Positions 10,686-20,959 of a stretch of 64,000 bases of DNA are shown here, piece by piece. Source of the DNA: Gambelia wislizenii (lineage: Eukaryota; Chordata; Lepidosauria; Squamata; Crotaphytidae). Numbering within the stretch: position 1 is the first letter of the stretch; each line of letters opens with the position of its first letter. A model generated the notes under the pieces. It saw only the letters and a program-made list of their open reading frames with translations. It was not told the DNA's origin and did not search any database. The position numbers and the translations under genes are program-made. The stretch is taken from the NCBI GenBank assembly GCA_030847615.1, contig JAUMIR010000001.1:161173001-161237000 (forward strand). The letters are read 5' to 3'.

Positions 10686-13600
10686 TCCTTCCTTCCTTCC
10701 TTTCTTTTTTACTTTCAAACCAAATGTACCAAATGAACGTCTCCTAACATGAGCCCAGTACCACTGTTTTGGCTGGCCATCTGTACTAATAAAAATGTGG
10801 TGTCATTTTTCTTCTTTCAAACTTTGAATACATGAAAACAGGTGTTTCTAGAAGAGGGGCTTTACCAACTGGTGCCACTGGGGTGGTCGATTTGTCTGTA
10901 TTATTAATCTCTAGCAGATGGTGATGATTGTGGAATACATGATTGTGGAAGACATTTATTACAAAGTAATAAATAAACATTTTAAAACACTAAACATTTG
11001 CAGGTACAGCAAGTCTTTCATAAAATTCAGCTATATTTTGCTCTGTTTGGTATAGGAGTGCCTTTAATAAATACATTAAATCCCAGCCTACATTATGTAG
11101 ACTAAGAACAATTGTTTATTTCCAAAATATAGCATAATATATTAGGGAGAAAGTAAAAGGGCTGACAGAAGTCTAAAGGTGGGATTTTAGAGGCTTGAAC
11201 ATTAACTTCACAACAGTCTGATTGTTACAGTGTATTTTGAGCGGGGTGTATGTGCATGTGTGTGTTTAAAAAATTCTGATGTGATGCTAGTGTTCCCTTT
11301 ATGTTGTGAGATGAATGGATTCAGTGCAGTCTTTCACTCCCTCCCTCCCTCTCACTCACAGTTTCTCTCTCCCCAACCCCCATCCCCCAAATCTTGTGGC
11401 ATTACCAGCATTCCTCACCATCTGCTCTGCTGCTGAGGACTGCTAGGAGTTGCAACATCTGGAAGGCTGCATGGTTCCCTCTCCTAGTTTAAGGTGTGAG
11501 ATTGCACATAATGGATGGTTACACAGATTTAAAAGCAATGCAGCAGACTTTAAAGCAACACAGTTACACACACCCCATCTATTTATTACATTCTTTATAA
11601 GAATAAAAATAATAATAAAGAAAAATACATACAAGCAAAGTAACATAGAAGAAGAAAATACACTATAAAAATTAATTAACATGAGACAGAAAGAAAAAGA
11701 AAGAAAAAGAAGGCATAATCAACAGATAGTTTAAGTTCTATCATATTCACCCCAACACTAAAAAAGATTACATGTACATACATGCCTACATACTAAAAAG
11801 AAATTTCTAGCTTCTATCTAAAGTGGGTAAATTGTACTACATTTTCATCCCTTCTATCTATTTTGGATTTTCCTGTAATTCTATTGCAAAACTCACACAG
11901 TATTAATAATCTGTTTTATAGTCTTATATATTGTTACATTCTTATTCAAATTATACCATTCAAATAATTGCTGTATCACCACAAACACAAACTTTGTTAA
12001 AAGTCAGATCTTTTTCCTATGTGAACTCCCCACAGTTGGGAAAATGTTTCATTCACGTCTTTGAAACAACAGCATGAATAAGCATTGAAGACTGTGAGCA
12101 TGTTAATTATATGCTTCTCTGTTTCTGAAGCATGGAGGGAGAGGCAATCATTCCAGAAGGTCAATAACTAGAGTCCACATCCTGATAAGATGATGGACTG
12201 AGTGTTGCTTTGGTCTGACTTGATATACGAGTTCTCACATTCTTGTTTCTATTTTACAGATAGCTGGAGCTTTATGGTGGTATTTTGTATCAAAAGGAAT
12301 TGAGTACCTAGATACAGTATTTTTCATTTTAAGGAAGAAATTTAACCAAATCAGTTTTCTACATGTCTACCACCATTACACCATGTTTACTTTGTGGTGG
12401 ATTGGCATAAAATGGGTTGCAGGAGGACAAGGTAAGTAACCATGTTTATATCTGTATAAGGTACAGAAAGTAAAACTGACAATGGAAGGAAATATTTTTA
12501 CACTCGTGAATATATTTGTCATAGTACAGTTGGCCCCCTTGTATCCATGAATTCTTTATCCATGGATTCAACAATCCACAGCTAGAAAATATTTTTTTAA
12601 AATAATTCCAAGAAGCAAACCTTGATTTTGCCATTTTGTATAAGGAGCACCATTTTACTATGCCATTGTATATAATGGGACTTGAGTGTTTGCGGATTTT
12701 GGTATCCATGGAGGGTCCTGGAACCAAACCCCACCGGATACCAAGGTCCCACTGTATTGTAATAGGAGGAGGTATGTGTTTAGTTCAGTAACACTGAAGT
12801 TATAAGAGCCACAATCAAGCATGATGAAGAACATTTGTCTCAAAACATGGGTGGGGCCACCCCAGCCAGGCCCCCCGCAAACCACACATAGAGTTGGGGC
12901 TTTGCATATGCATTTGTATACATAGAGATTTCCACATGGGCTGGAGCACTGCAATATGGCAGATCGCAGATCATATAGAACTGTACGAGCAAATTCATCC
13001 CTCATGTTTGCATTGTACATGTTTTCACTATGTGTGTGGATACCTGAGGGAAGGGCTGTGTGATGCATAAGACACAAAGGCAGGGCAGAGCTGCTCAGTG
13101 CAGTCCTGCTTCCCTGCTTGCCTGTAAGGCTAGTGCCATTCATTAACACCTGAGCAGAGTGAAAGTGTATCCTACCTTGTCTGGGAAATGTGGGGGAGGA
13201 AAGAAGTATATGACAGGAGCCCTAGAGATTATGAAACATTCTTCTCTTGGGCATGAATGTATGGCTGGGTTGAAGATTTTGCATGCAGAATCTCCTTTTA
13301 GTATTTTAAGACTACTTGCAGTATGAAGCAACACATAGGTCTGTTTAAGCTAAGATTCTGCAACCGTGGAAAAAGACAGAATTTCTGATTGAGTGTTGCT
13401 TGAGCAGCAACATTTCCATGGTGATTAAAGGATTTGCCCCAGCCCTAGCCTGCCCATTTAACTCAGAATTAAGTCCTCTTGGTTTTAGTGGCACTTAGTT
13501 CAGAGTAAATGTACTTAGGATTCCCATGTCAATTTTCTAATTCTTTTTTAGTGAGGAGGTTTGAAATCTAGCTTGGAGTGTGAAATCCTCTCTCTCTATA

Positions 13601-16600
13601 ACTAGAAATGGTTGTTGATAAGGATACAGTGTAGACTAGTGGCTTTTAACCTTTTCTTTACCAGGGACCCCCTTTAAATATCTTTTGCTATCACAGACCC
13701 CCAAGACTTAACTCAAGATTTAAAACCCTAAAAACAACAAAAACAACAACACATAATAATAATTATAGTTGTAGTAATAGTAGTAATAATACATTTATAC
13801 CATACATTAAATCTTTGCTCAGAGGCACTGGAGGAGAAAGGAAGACTTTTCTCCTATTTTTCCTGCAAGTTTGTGGCTGGAGCGGATTGAACAGCAATGC
13901 ACAGGCCAAGCCAGCCAGCCTTTGCCTTGGCTCCTGTCACACAGGCTGAGCAGCCTTCAAGCCTTCACAGACCCACTAAGAGGACATCACGCAGACCACA
14001 GGTTAAGAACCACTGGTGTAGAGCATATAATTCCTTTACAGTCCTTTTTGGTCCATATGAGGAAAGGGGGAAACAAGTAAAGCCAGAGGTTCCTCCTCAT
14101 GCTTCTGCCAGTTGAACCCACATGACAGCAGGTAGAATCCACAAGTAGAATTACACTCCCTGACATCAACCAGCCTGGAGATGGCTGGAGGGGTGATCCT
14201 CTTTCCTCGTAAATTTCCCCAACTAATTTTCCATAACATGATGGTTCTGACTTCCTTTGCATTGTCACCCTTTAATCAAATGGCAGAAATTGAGGTTATT
14301 CATCCTGCCAATGCACCTGTATAAACATCCATGTCAGGAGAGAACAGGTTGCACTTTAGAAAGCTGTGCACAGTTCTGGTGCTTGTGTCCCAAAAAGGAT
14401 ATTTTAGAGCTACAAAAGCTGCACAAAGTGGCTAGATCAGCAGTCCATTAAGGATTACAACATTTCCAGCTTAGGAGAATGGCAAGTAAGGGAACATGTA
14501 AAATTATGGGTGGCATATAGAAACTGGAGAGGGAACTTTTTCTCCTTCTGTCATGATACTAGAATCTAAGCTCAACTAAGCCTTGCTAAATACTCTAAAG
14601 GCACCAGATCCTGTCTGATCTTGGAAGCTAAGCAGGATTGGCCTTGGCTAGCCCTTGGATGGGAGACGGCCAACAAATACCAGATGCTGTAGGCTGTATT
14701 TCAGAAGAAGGATCTGGCAAAGCCACCTCTGTGTATTCGCTGCCTAAGAAAACCCTATGAAATTCATGGGGTCACAAGCAACTTGTCAACAATGTTATAT
14801 GTCAACAAGCGACTTGAAGGCACATGTGCACACAAAATCACACACACACAAGCTCAACTAAGAAATGGGAGATTCAGTATAGATAAAACGAAATACTTAT
14901 TCATACACTATATAACACTAATACAAGATGTAATTATGTCCATCTACTAAGTAACAGTCACTAACATTCATTAGATGTCGATATAATCATCAGCTTAAAA
15001 GAAAATTAGACAAATTAATGGAGAAAAATGGCATGCTTTAAAAAGTAGAATACTACTTTTTAAAACAATTAACTAATATATCTCCTCAGTAAAATGACAA
15101 TAGCTGTTATACTTCTGAAAAAATTGCCCTAAGTAGGGATATCTGGAAACTGCTACCTTACATACTTAAACCTGTCAGAAGAATCAGACATGAGGGTTTC
15201 ATCATGAAATGTTGTATATGTTAGTATTTGTCATATTTTATGTTTAGAACTAAAAATGTTTTTCCATTCAGATTCTAGACTGTAAAATTGTAATCTACTT
15301 GATAACCATGTAAAAACTTTATTATACAGAGTCAATGAAGATGATGGTACCATTTTTGTAACTTACAAATACATTTTTCTTTCTTTCAACAGCATTTTTT
15401 GGAGCCCAGATTAATTCTTTTATTCATGTTGTTATGTATATGTACTATGGACTAGCTGCCTGTGGCCCAAAATTCCATAAGTACCTTTGGTGGAAACGAT
15501 ACTTGACTATAATGCAGCTGGTAAGTAATGGTTGTTTTTAACAGTATTATATACCTGTTGTTATCATCATCATCATCATCATCAAACTTACTATATTATA
15601 TATTGACCCAGTCCATGATGATGGTTTCATTTATAATTTGAATGTGTGTGGGGGGGAGTTTGTCTGGTAGGCACACACTCCTTAAAAATCATTTCACACT
15701 AAATTCTATTCAGTATGGCCCCCATAATAACAATTTGGCAGGGAGAGGAAGACACCGAGGTTTCTTTCAGTCCCAGATTTGCTCAGAAATGTTCAGGATG
15801 TAAAGGGATCTTCGAACCTTACTGAGAGAAAGAAGTTGATAACGTAAGCTTTTGTACACTAAGGCTTTATCTACAAGGTCATTTTACCCCAGCTTGCCTC
15901 TGGCTGAGAGACTTGCAGTCCATATGATGCAGGGCATTTGCCCCGAACTGCACCTGGCCAGTTCTTACCACCCCCAGGATAGAAATGGAGCTCAGACAGG
16001 GGCAAGCCAGGGTAGAACCCAATACAATGTTCCAAAATAATACTCAGGTTACTCCACTGCTTCTAGGAAAAAATGGAGCAAATCCTGTGTGTTGGCAGGA
16101 GCCCATTCCAGCAGGCCAGCCCATTGCTTCAGCTGCCAGTTGCAGTTGGTCACATGCAGGGGGCCTTTGGTCACATGTTGTGGCCAGCTTCCTTGATACT
16201 TGGAGGGCAAGGAAAATGGTGGTGGTGGCAGCTGCAGCAATGGTCTGGCACTCCAGCCCATTTCATTGAGATAATGGGAGAGACACATGCCTGATCCCTG
16301 GCCAGGATACACCAGCAGGAAGCTGGGGTATCCTGGCCTGTGTAGATAAGTCCTTTGTCTACTGCATCTTATCCCTACTACATCCAGACTAACAGGGCTA
16401 TGTTTTTGAAATGTTCAGAATGTCAACTTAAGTCTAAATATCAGGTTTGGCCAAAATTGGTTAATAAATGTACATTCCAGAGTGGAAAACAAAATACAGA
16501 AATTCAAAGCATTTTTCTAAGGTCCCTGAAAATTTACTTAAGTTTACTGATGAAAAGTTTACTGAAATCTTCACTTGGGCCCATTAGATAACACTTCAAG

Positions 16601-19600
16601 GCCACAATCCAACATCCCCTCAACATAGCACAAATATCCTCATGCTGACCTATGATATGCTGAGACTTATAGGCCCACACACACACTTAGTGTAAAGCTC
16701 CAATACCACCCTCCACTGACATTCCACGTTTTGTGAAACACCAATCCACACAGCACCCAAAAAAGGCCATCTGCATACATAAGAGATACTTACATGTGCA
16801 GATGTCCCTAACTGAATTCTGGCCCAATTTAGGTGACTTTGTGATCAGGCATGTGGATTTATATAGTAGGACAGAGAGATAGACACTTTAGATTAGAATA
16901 TAGGTGGTTGAGATTTAAAATTTAGAATGCTGGAATTGTAGAGCTAGAAATGTTGTCGGATACCACTCCATTGAAATTAGATGTTCTGTTCTCAGGTCAC
17001 CTCATTAAGATTACTATAGCTCTGAAAGAGCAAGCTGGAGTAAGAACAATGTTCTAAACCAAAGGTATACAGCAAGGAATAGAATTATGCATCTAGTAAT
17101 AGATGTTCACTTAATAAGAAACTTTGGTCAGGTAGAACAGAATATTCTGTCTGACCACAGTGTGTTATTAAGTGAACATCTATTACTAGATGCATGAGCA
17201 GATTGGTTGAAATCTGCTTATGCTGCCCCAGAGATTACCTCATGTACACAATAGCTATCTTGCAGGTGTAAACCTTCTCTGTGCTGATTTACAAAGACTA
17301 GATTCAGGACCCTGTTGGCTGATAATGTATACTGCTCTTCATGATCCAAGGGCGTTAAAAGAATTGGCAGACATAATCTCATAAACACTGTCAAAAAAAA
17401 CTTTGAGAATTCCTGGAGAACAGGAGAGGTCCTAGCAGACTGGAAGAGGGCAAATGTTGTCCCCATCTTTAAAAGTGGGGGGGGGGGGAGAGGAAAGAAC
17501 CAAATAATTACTGCCCAGTCAGCCTGGCATCAATACTAGTAAAGATTCTAGAGCAGATCATTAAACACAGTCTGTAAGCATTTAGAAAGGAATACCGTGA
17601 TCAGTAAAGGTCAGCATGGATTTCTCAAAAACAAGTCATGCCAGACTAATTTTATCTCTTTTTCTGATAGAGCTACAACATTGATAGCTAAAGGGAATGC
17701 TTTGGATGTAGTGTATCTTGATTTCAGTAAGGCCTTTGACAAAGTCCCCCATGATATTCTTGCAAAAAAACTTAGTAACCTATGGGCTAGACAATGCAAC
17801 TGTTAGATGGATTTGTAATTGGTTGACTGACTGATCCCAAAGGGTAGTCACCGATGGCTCCTCTTCATCCTGGAGAGAAGTGACTAGTGGGGTGCCACAG
17901 GGTTCTGTCCTGGGCCAAGTGCTATTCAACATCTTTATCAATGACTTGGATGAGGGAATAGAGGGTATGCCTATCAAGTTTGCAGATGACACCAAATTAG
18001 GAGGGGTAGCTAATACCCCAGAGGATAGGATCAGAATCCAAAATGACCTCAACAGATTAGAAAGCTGGGCCGATATTAACAAAATGAATTTCAACAGGGA
18101 GAAATGTAGGATACTACACTTGGACAGTAAAAATGAAATGCATAGGTATAGGATGGGTGACACATGGCTTGAGGGCAGTACATACAAAAAGGATCTAGGA
18201 GTCTTAATGGACCACAAACTGAACATGAGTCAGCAGTGTGATGCAGCAGCTAAAACAGCAAATGCGATTCTAGGTTGCAATTAATAGGAGCATAGTGTCT
18301 AGATCAAGGGACGTAATAGCGCCACTCTATTCTGCTTTGGTCAGACCTCACCTGGAATACTGTGCCCAGTTTTGGGCAGCACAATTCAGGAAGGATATTG
18401 AGAAGCTGGAACATGTCCAGAGAAGGGTGACCAGGATGGTGGGAGGTCTGGAAGCCATGCCCTATGAGGAGTGGCTTAGGGAACTGGGCATGTTTAATCT
18501 GGAGAAGAGAAGGTTGAGAGGTGACATGATAGCCATGTTTAAATATTTGAAGGGATGTCATACTGAGGATGGAGAAAGCTTGTTTTCTGCTGCTCCAGAG
18601 GCTAGGACATGGAGCAGTGAGTTCAAACTACAGGAAAAGAGATTCCACCTGAACATTAGGAAGAACGTCCTGACAGTAACAGCTGTTCAGAAGTGGAATA
18701 CCGTTGTCCCTCCACATTCACAGATTTGGCATTCACGTTTTTAAGTATTCACGGCTTGAAAATATTCTTAAAAAAACAATAATCCAAAAAGCAAACCTTG
18801 ATTTTGCCATCTTATATGAGGGACACCATTTTGCTATGCCATTACATATAATGGGACTTGAGTATTCATGGATTTTGGTATTCACAGGGGGTCCTGGAAC
18901 CAAACCCCAGCGAATGTGAAGGGACAACTGTACACTGTCTGGGAGTGTGGTGGAGTCTCCTTCTTTGGAGGTTTTTAAACAGAGGCTGGATGGCCATCTG
19001 TTAAGAATGATTTGATTGTGTATTCCTGCATGGCATTGGCAGGGGGTTGGACTTGATGCCCCTTGTGGTCTCTTCCAACTCTATGATTCTATGAACAAGT
19101 AGAAAATTGTCTGAGCAGACAAGAGGAAGCCATCCACAAAGTTTAAAATATGATGATCTATTTCACCCACACCTGAAATATTTTAGAATATTAAAATAAA
19201 TAAATCACGTAAGTAAGCTCAGATTTAGATTTAGCTAGACTTGCATTATAGCTATATTAAAATAGTGTTCCTTAGCCATAAGCAAAATTTACAGAGAGAG
19301 TGAGGCTCAGCTTATTGTGAAGAATATCCATGTATTAATGTGGAAATCTTTTTCTAAATGCATAGTAAAAGTATCTTGACTTACTATCACTGCTTCAGTT
19401 CATCTTCTACAAGTGACATAATTATTGTGATTTTATTCCAGTAGGTTTGTAAATTTGATTTAAACAAGCATAGTTTCAGTTTTCTAACTTGCCCTATTTT
19501 TCTTTTAAATATATTATTAACATTCAGACATGTTTTCAGGATAAACAGAGCTTGGAAATTTATGTTGTAGAAGAATCTTTACTGTCATTTATTACTCATT

Positions 19601-20959
19601 TTTTTCTCATTCTTCAGTTTTCCCCTTGACTCAAGATATCACTAATTAATTTTCAATTCCTTTTAGTTCCTTTTTTTAAAAAAAATCCATCTATAAAGAA
19701 TATTGTTTAAAATGTATCCAAAAATTTCCCTCAAAATGCCCATGAAAACTTTTTTGCTTTGCAAGAGTAACAAGAAAGAATAACAAGTTAATGGCATTTG
19801 TTTGTTTGTTTGTTTATTTATTTATTTATTTATGTTTATGGAGTTTATACCCCACTTTTGTCCCAAGATGGGATCCAAGGTAGCTACTTGTTACTTTTTA
19901 CATGCCAATAAACAAAAACCCAAACTTTCCAGTTACTACAGTACACTGTTTTCAAAAGAAATATCACTACGCCCTCATTACTCAAAAATGTAATGGAAAA
20001 TGGTTACAGATGACATTGCTATAAGCAACACATTATTTCCAAACCCTGAGTATAAAATGAAATATAATACAAGTCATGCGATCTCCTATCTGAAATGCTT
20101 AGGACCAGAAGTGTTCCATATTTCGGATTTTTAAAGATTTTTGAATACTTGCATATCAGGTCTAAACACAAAATTCATGTATGTTTCATATATATAGTAG
20201 GACCCCCATATCCATGAAACCAATCAATAACTGTGGTTTCAGTTATCCACGGAACACAAAACAGAACACAGTCCATAGAGTCTTCCTAGAAAATGCCTAG
20301 AGAGGATTCCTTTCTAGACATTTTCTAGGTCCTCCAAGGCAACTCTATAGTATTTTAAACCAGAAGTCCTATTATTTTCAGTGGTGTTCACTGTTACAGT
20401 TTCCAGTACCCATAGTAAGTCTGGGAACCAAACCCCCGCAGACACGGAGGTCCTACTGTACCTTATATGAATAGCCTGAAAGTAATTTTATACACAATAT
20501 TTTTAATAATTTTGTGCATGAAACAAAGTTTGTGTCCATTGAACCATGAGAAAGCAAAGGTGCCACTATGTCAGCCACTCATGTGAACAATTTTGGATTC
20601 TGAAGGATTGTGGAATTCTGGATAAGAGATAATCATCCTTAGAAGCATGTTGATCAGAACCTTTGACATTCTGTTTTCCTGTCTTTCAGATGCAATTCCA
20701 CATAACACTTGGTCACACGGCCATGTCTATTTATATTGATTGTCCCTTCCCTAAATGGATGCATTGGGGTGTCATTTTCTATGCTATCACTTTCATTATC
20801 CTGTTTGGTAACTTCTACTATCGGACATACAAGATGCCCAAGGAGCCAGTAAAGAATGGCAAGATTACCAATGGTGTTGTGGCAAACAGTACAAGCAAAC
20901 CAGAAAACAGTCTAATTGTGGAAAATGGAAAGAAGCAGAAGAAAGCAAAAGGAGAGTAA
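6371..20959 (+). CDS. ELOVL4: Very-long-chain fatty-acid elongase, exons 2-6 (3' part of gene)
   Basis: ELOVL4-type elongases are multi-pass ER membrane enzymes. They catalyse the condensation of malonyl-CoA with very-long-chain acyl-CoA (about C26 and longer), supplying retina, skin and brain lipids. Join 6371-6558, 10075-10155, 12260-12431, 15393-15520, 20690-20959. This gives 279 residues with no stop, and all junctions have consensus AG/GT ends and compatible phases. Key parts are the entry segment [12 protein letters not shown], the family block [12 protein letters not shown], the catalytic histidine box HVYHH, the late block FPKWMHW, and the C-terminal KAKGE, a KxKxx ER-retrieval signal. 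Adding a 33-residue exon 1 would give 312 residues, against 314 for human ELOVL4 as I remember it. Exon 1 was not found in 1-6370. A duplicated ELOVL4-like paralogue is the main alternative. Confidence 0.9.
6664..6845. mobile_element. Tigger/mariner-type MITE in intron 2
   Basis: TACAGTGTGCCC at the left and GGGCCCACTGTA at the right form terminal inverted repeats bounded by TA duplications. It lies 105 bp past the exon 2 donor. Confidence 0.65.
6875..7127. mobile_element. Tigger/mariner-type MITE in intron 2
   Basis: Carries the family core GGTTCCAGGACCCC, CTCAAGTCCCATTA and AATATTTTCAAGC, and ends GGAGGGCTTGACAGTA. Flanked by TA. The middle has expanded into (TTGC)n at 7008-7033. It is the second of two such elements only 29 bp apart. 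Confidence 0.75.
7797..8034 (-). mobile_element. Sauria SINE, minus strand
   Basis: Reading the reverse strand gives the tRNA-related head (GCCAGCATGGTGTAGTGGTC, GATTGAATCCCCACTCAGCC), then the body with CCACTGG, and the BovB-like tail ending in a CTTGAAG-type motif. Somewhat diverged. Confidence 0.8.
8146..8215 (-). repeat. SINE-like tail fragment with (CAT)n
   Basis: The TTCCTGCCTTTCTCCCAAAAT, TTGGGATTCAAGGCAGCTTA stretch is the reverse of a tail (AAGCTGCCTTGAATCCC..GGGAGAAAGGCAGGAA) that recurs near 19.85 and 53.3 kb. Confidence 0.45.
8216..9764. other. Intron 2 sequence, nothing firm recognised
   Basis: No exon and no clear repeat ends. An (AC)n run sits at 9748-9761, just before the MITE. 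Confidence 0.4.
9767..9996. mobile_element. Tigger/mariner-type MITE, near-complete
   Basis: A 230-bp element with CAGTTGTCCCTTCACATTCG at the left and GGAGGGACAGCTG at the right, flanked by TA on both sides. The interior has GGTTCCAGGACCCCC, AATGGCATAGCAAAATGG and AATATTTTCAAGCCGTG. This is the least decayed copy, with those near 18.7 and 60.5 kb. It lies about 80 bp before exon 3. Confidence 0.85.
10075..10155 (+). CDS. ELOVL4: ELOVL4 exon 3
   Basis: 81 nt, phase 0 on both sides, acceptor TTTTTCAG and donor GTGAGT. It encodes 27 residues including the ELOVL4-type block [13 protein letters not shown] and ending EYEVR. The exon length equals what I recall for human ELOVL4 exon 3. The LFLASRA opening resembles fish Elovl4 more than the mammalian LFMGSYN. 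Confidence 0.95.
10156..12259. other. Intron 3, mostly unique
   Basis: Contains (GTCT)n followed by (TTCC)n at 10655-10700 and A-rich stretches near 11690. No exon or complete transposable element recognised. Confidence 0.45.
10655..10702. repeat. (GTCT)n(TTCC)n compound microsatellite
   Basis: About seven GTCT units run directly into TTCC units, all polypyrimidine-biased. Confidence 0.9.
12260..12431 (+). CDS. ELOVL4: ELOVL4 exon 4 (histidine box)
   Basis: 172 nt (57 codons plus one base), acceptor ATTTTACAG, donor GTAAGT. Contains [15 protein letters not shown] and the HxxHH box HVYHH at 12362-12376, the metal-binding catalytic core of ELOVL enzymes. The box is followed by [18 protein letters not shown]. 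The residue after the box is Tyr (TAC), where human and zebrafish ELOVL4, as I recall them, have Cys. Rebuilt numbering puts the box at residues 158-162. Confidence 0.96.
12527..12754. mobile_element. Tigger/mariner-type MITE, minus orientation variant
   Basis: 228 bp between TA dinucleotides. The left end is CAGTTGGCCCCCTTG and the right end GGTCCCACTG. The core is in the opposite orientation to the 9.77-kb copy (GGTCCTGGAACCAAACCCC near the right end). Confidence 0.75.
13449..13526. repeat. Old dispersed repeat (TTAACTCAG..TTAGTGG..CTTAG type)
   Basis: Degenerate copy of a roughly 90-bp repeat whose best example in the window is at 22235-22323: a short segment with 'AAGTCC..GTGGCACTTA' and 'GAGTAAATGTACTTAGGATT'. 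Widely seen in reptile genomes; class uncertain. Confidence 0.4.
13637..14015. mobile_element. hAT-type non-autonomous element
   Basis: Ends TAGTGGCTTTTAACC and GGTTAAGAACCACTG are inverted repeats of the CAGTGGTTCTTAACC hAT type. The flanks GTGTAGAC and GTGTAGAG are a 7/8 match to an 8-bp target duplication. The interior has GACCCCC blocks and a (ATAATA)n patch. Confidence 0.8.
14594..14850 (+). mobile_element. 5S-rRNA-derived SINE (5S-Sauria type)
   Basis: The head matches the 5S rRNA internal promoter: GATCCTGTCTGATCTTGGAA, GAAGCTAAGCAGGATTGG (A-box region) and CTTGGATGGGAGAC (C box). It continues through AGATGCTGTAGGCT and a body with AAAACCCTATGAAATTCATG to a CGACTTGAAGGCACA tail shared with Sauria SINEs and ending in (AC)n. 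A SINE, not a functional 5S gene. Confidence 0.9.
14851..15392. other. End of intron 4, nothing recognised
   Basis: AT-rich. Includes the exon 5 polypyrimidine tract (TTTTTCTTTCTTTCAACAG). Confidence 0.5.
15393..15520 (+). CDS. ELOVL4: ELOVL4 exon 5
   Basis: 128 nt, completing the split Ala codon from exon 4. Acceptor CTTTCAACAG, donor GTAAGT. Encodes [20 protein letters not shown], then [19 protein letters not shown] ending IMQL. The [13 protein letters not shown] and [10 protein letters not shown] blocks are conserved throughout the ELOVL family. Confidence 0.95.
15561..15585. repeat. (ATC)n microsatellite
   Basis: About eight ATC units in intron 5. Confidence 0.9.
15861..16355. mobile_element. 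hAT-like MITE, about 495 bp
   Basis: Left end AAGGCTTTATCTACA and right end TGTAGATAAGTCCTT are inverted repeats, flanked by TGTACACT and TGTCTACT (6/8 match). The interior shares a GGTCACATG..TGGCCAGCTTCCT block with the element at 48.17-48.7 kb. Confidence 0.65.
17087..17195. repeat. 109-bp palindrome
   Basis: ATGCATCTAGTAATAGATGT...ACATCTATTACTAGATGCAT. The outer 30 bases of each arm are exact complements, and the inner part is partly paired (GGTCAG/CTGACC) around AGAATATTCT. Probably a very small MITE. Confidence 0.85.
17340..19094 (+). mobile_element. CR1 LINE, 5'-truncated, with nested MITE
   Basis: The reverse transcriptase part of CR1 ORF2 reads from [14 protein letters not shown] sequence near 17400 through [45 protein letters not shown] (catalytic ADD) and the thumb region to a WNTVVPP-type end. 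It finishes with the canonical CR1 3' terminus ATTCTATGA. Frame changes near 17795, 17880 and 18285 show it is inactive. A Tigger/mariner-type MITE (18701-18930) sits at the TA in GTGGAATA|CACTGTC, interrupting the 3' region. The copy lies in elongase intron 5 and is transcribed with the gene's sense strand. Confidence 0.92.
18701..18930. mobile_element. Tigger/mariner-type MITE nested in CR1
   Basis: 230 bp between TA duplications, with ends CCGTTGTCCCTCCACATTC and GAAGGGACAACTG. Removing it and one TA restores the expected CR1 sequence GAATACACTGTCTGGGAG, which proves it inserted after the CR1 copy. Confidence 0.9.
19796..19900 (-). repeat. (TTTG)n/(TTTA)n with SINE-like tail, minus strand
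   Basis: Four TTTG and five TTTA units lead into TTTATACCCCACTTTTGTCC and AAGATGGGATCCAAGG, the reverse of a GGATCCCATCTTGGGA..GGGG(A)TATAAATAAA tail. The same tail occurs at 53275-53330. Confidence 0.55.
20195..20460. mobile_element. Tigger/mariner-type MITE, hairpin subfamily
   Basis: Left end GTAGGACCCCCATATCC, right end GGAGGTCCTACTGTA. The interior contains the CTAGAAAATGCCTAGAG and TTTCTAGGTCCTCCA pieces also found at 2.2 and 56.98 kb. Confidence 0.65.
20690..20959 (+). CDS. ELOVL4: ELOVL4 exon 6 and stop
   Basis: 270 nt: 89 codons plus TAA at 20957-20959, acceptor CTGTCTTTCAG. It starts [11 protein letters not shown], continues through CPFPKWMHW and the last membrane span ([20 protein letters not shown]), and ends in a polar tail with [12 protein letters not shown]. 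The terminal KAKGE is a KxKxx ER-retrieval signal (human: KAKGD). The tail is a few residues shorter and more divergent than mammalian ELOVL4, which is usual for this segment. Confidence 0.96.
   Translation: MQFHITLGHTAMSIYIDCPFPKWMHWGVIFYAITFIILFGNFYYRTYKMPKEPVKNGKITNGVVANSTSKPENSLIVENGKKQKKAKGE

Noticed and set aside
12658..13149. 163-codon minus-strand open frame in intron 4
   Set aside because: It starts in a mariner-type MITE and shows no known domain; it is antisense to an intron with no splice support.
14594..14720. 5S rRNA gene
   Set aside because: The 5S-like part is diverged and runs directly into a SINE body and BovB-like tail.
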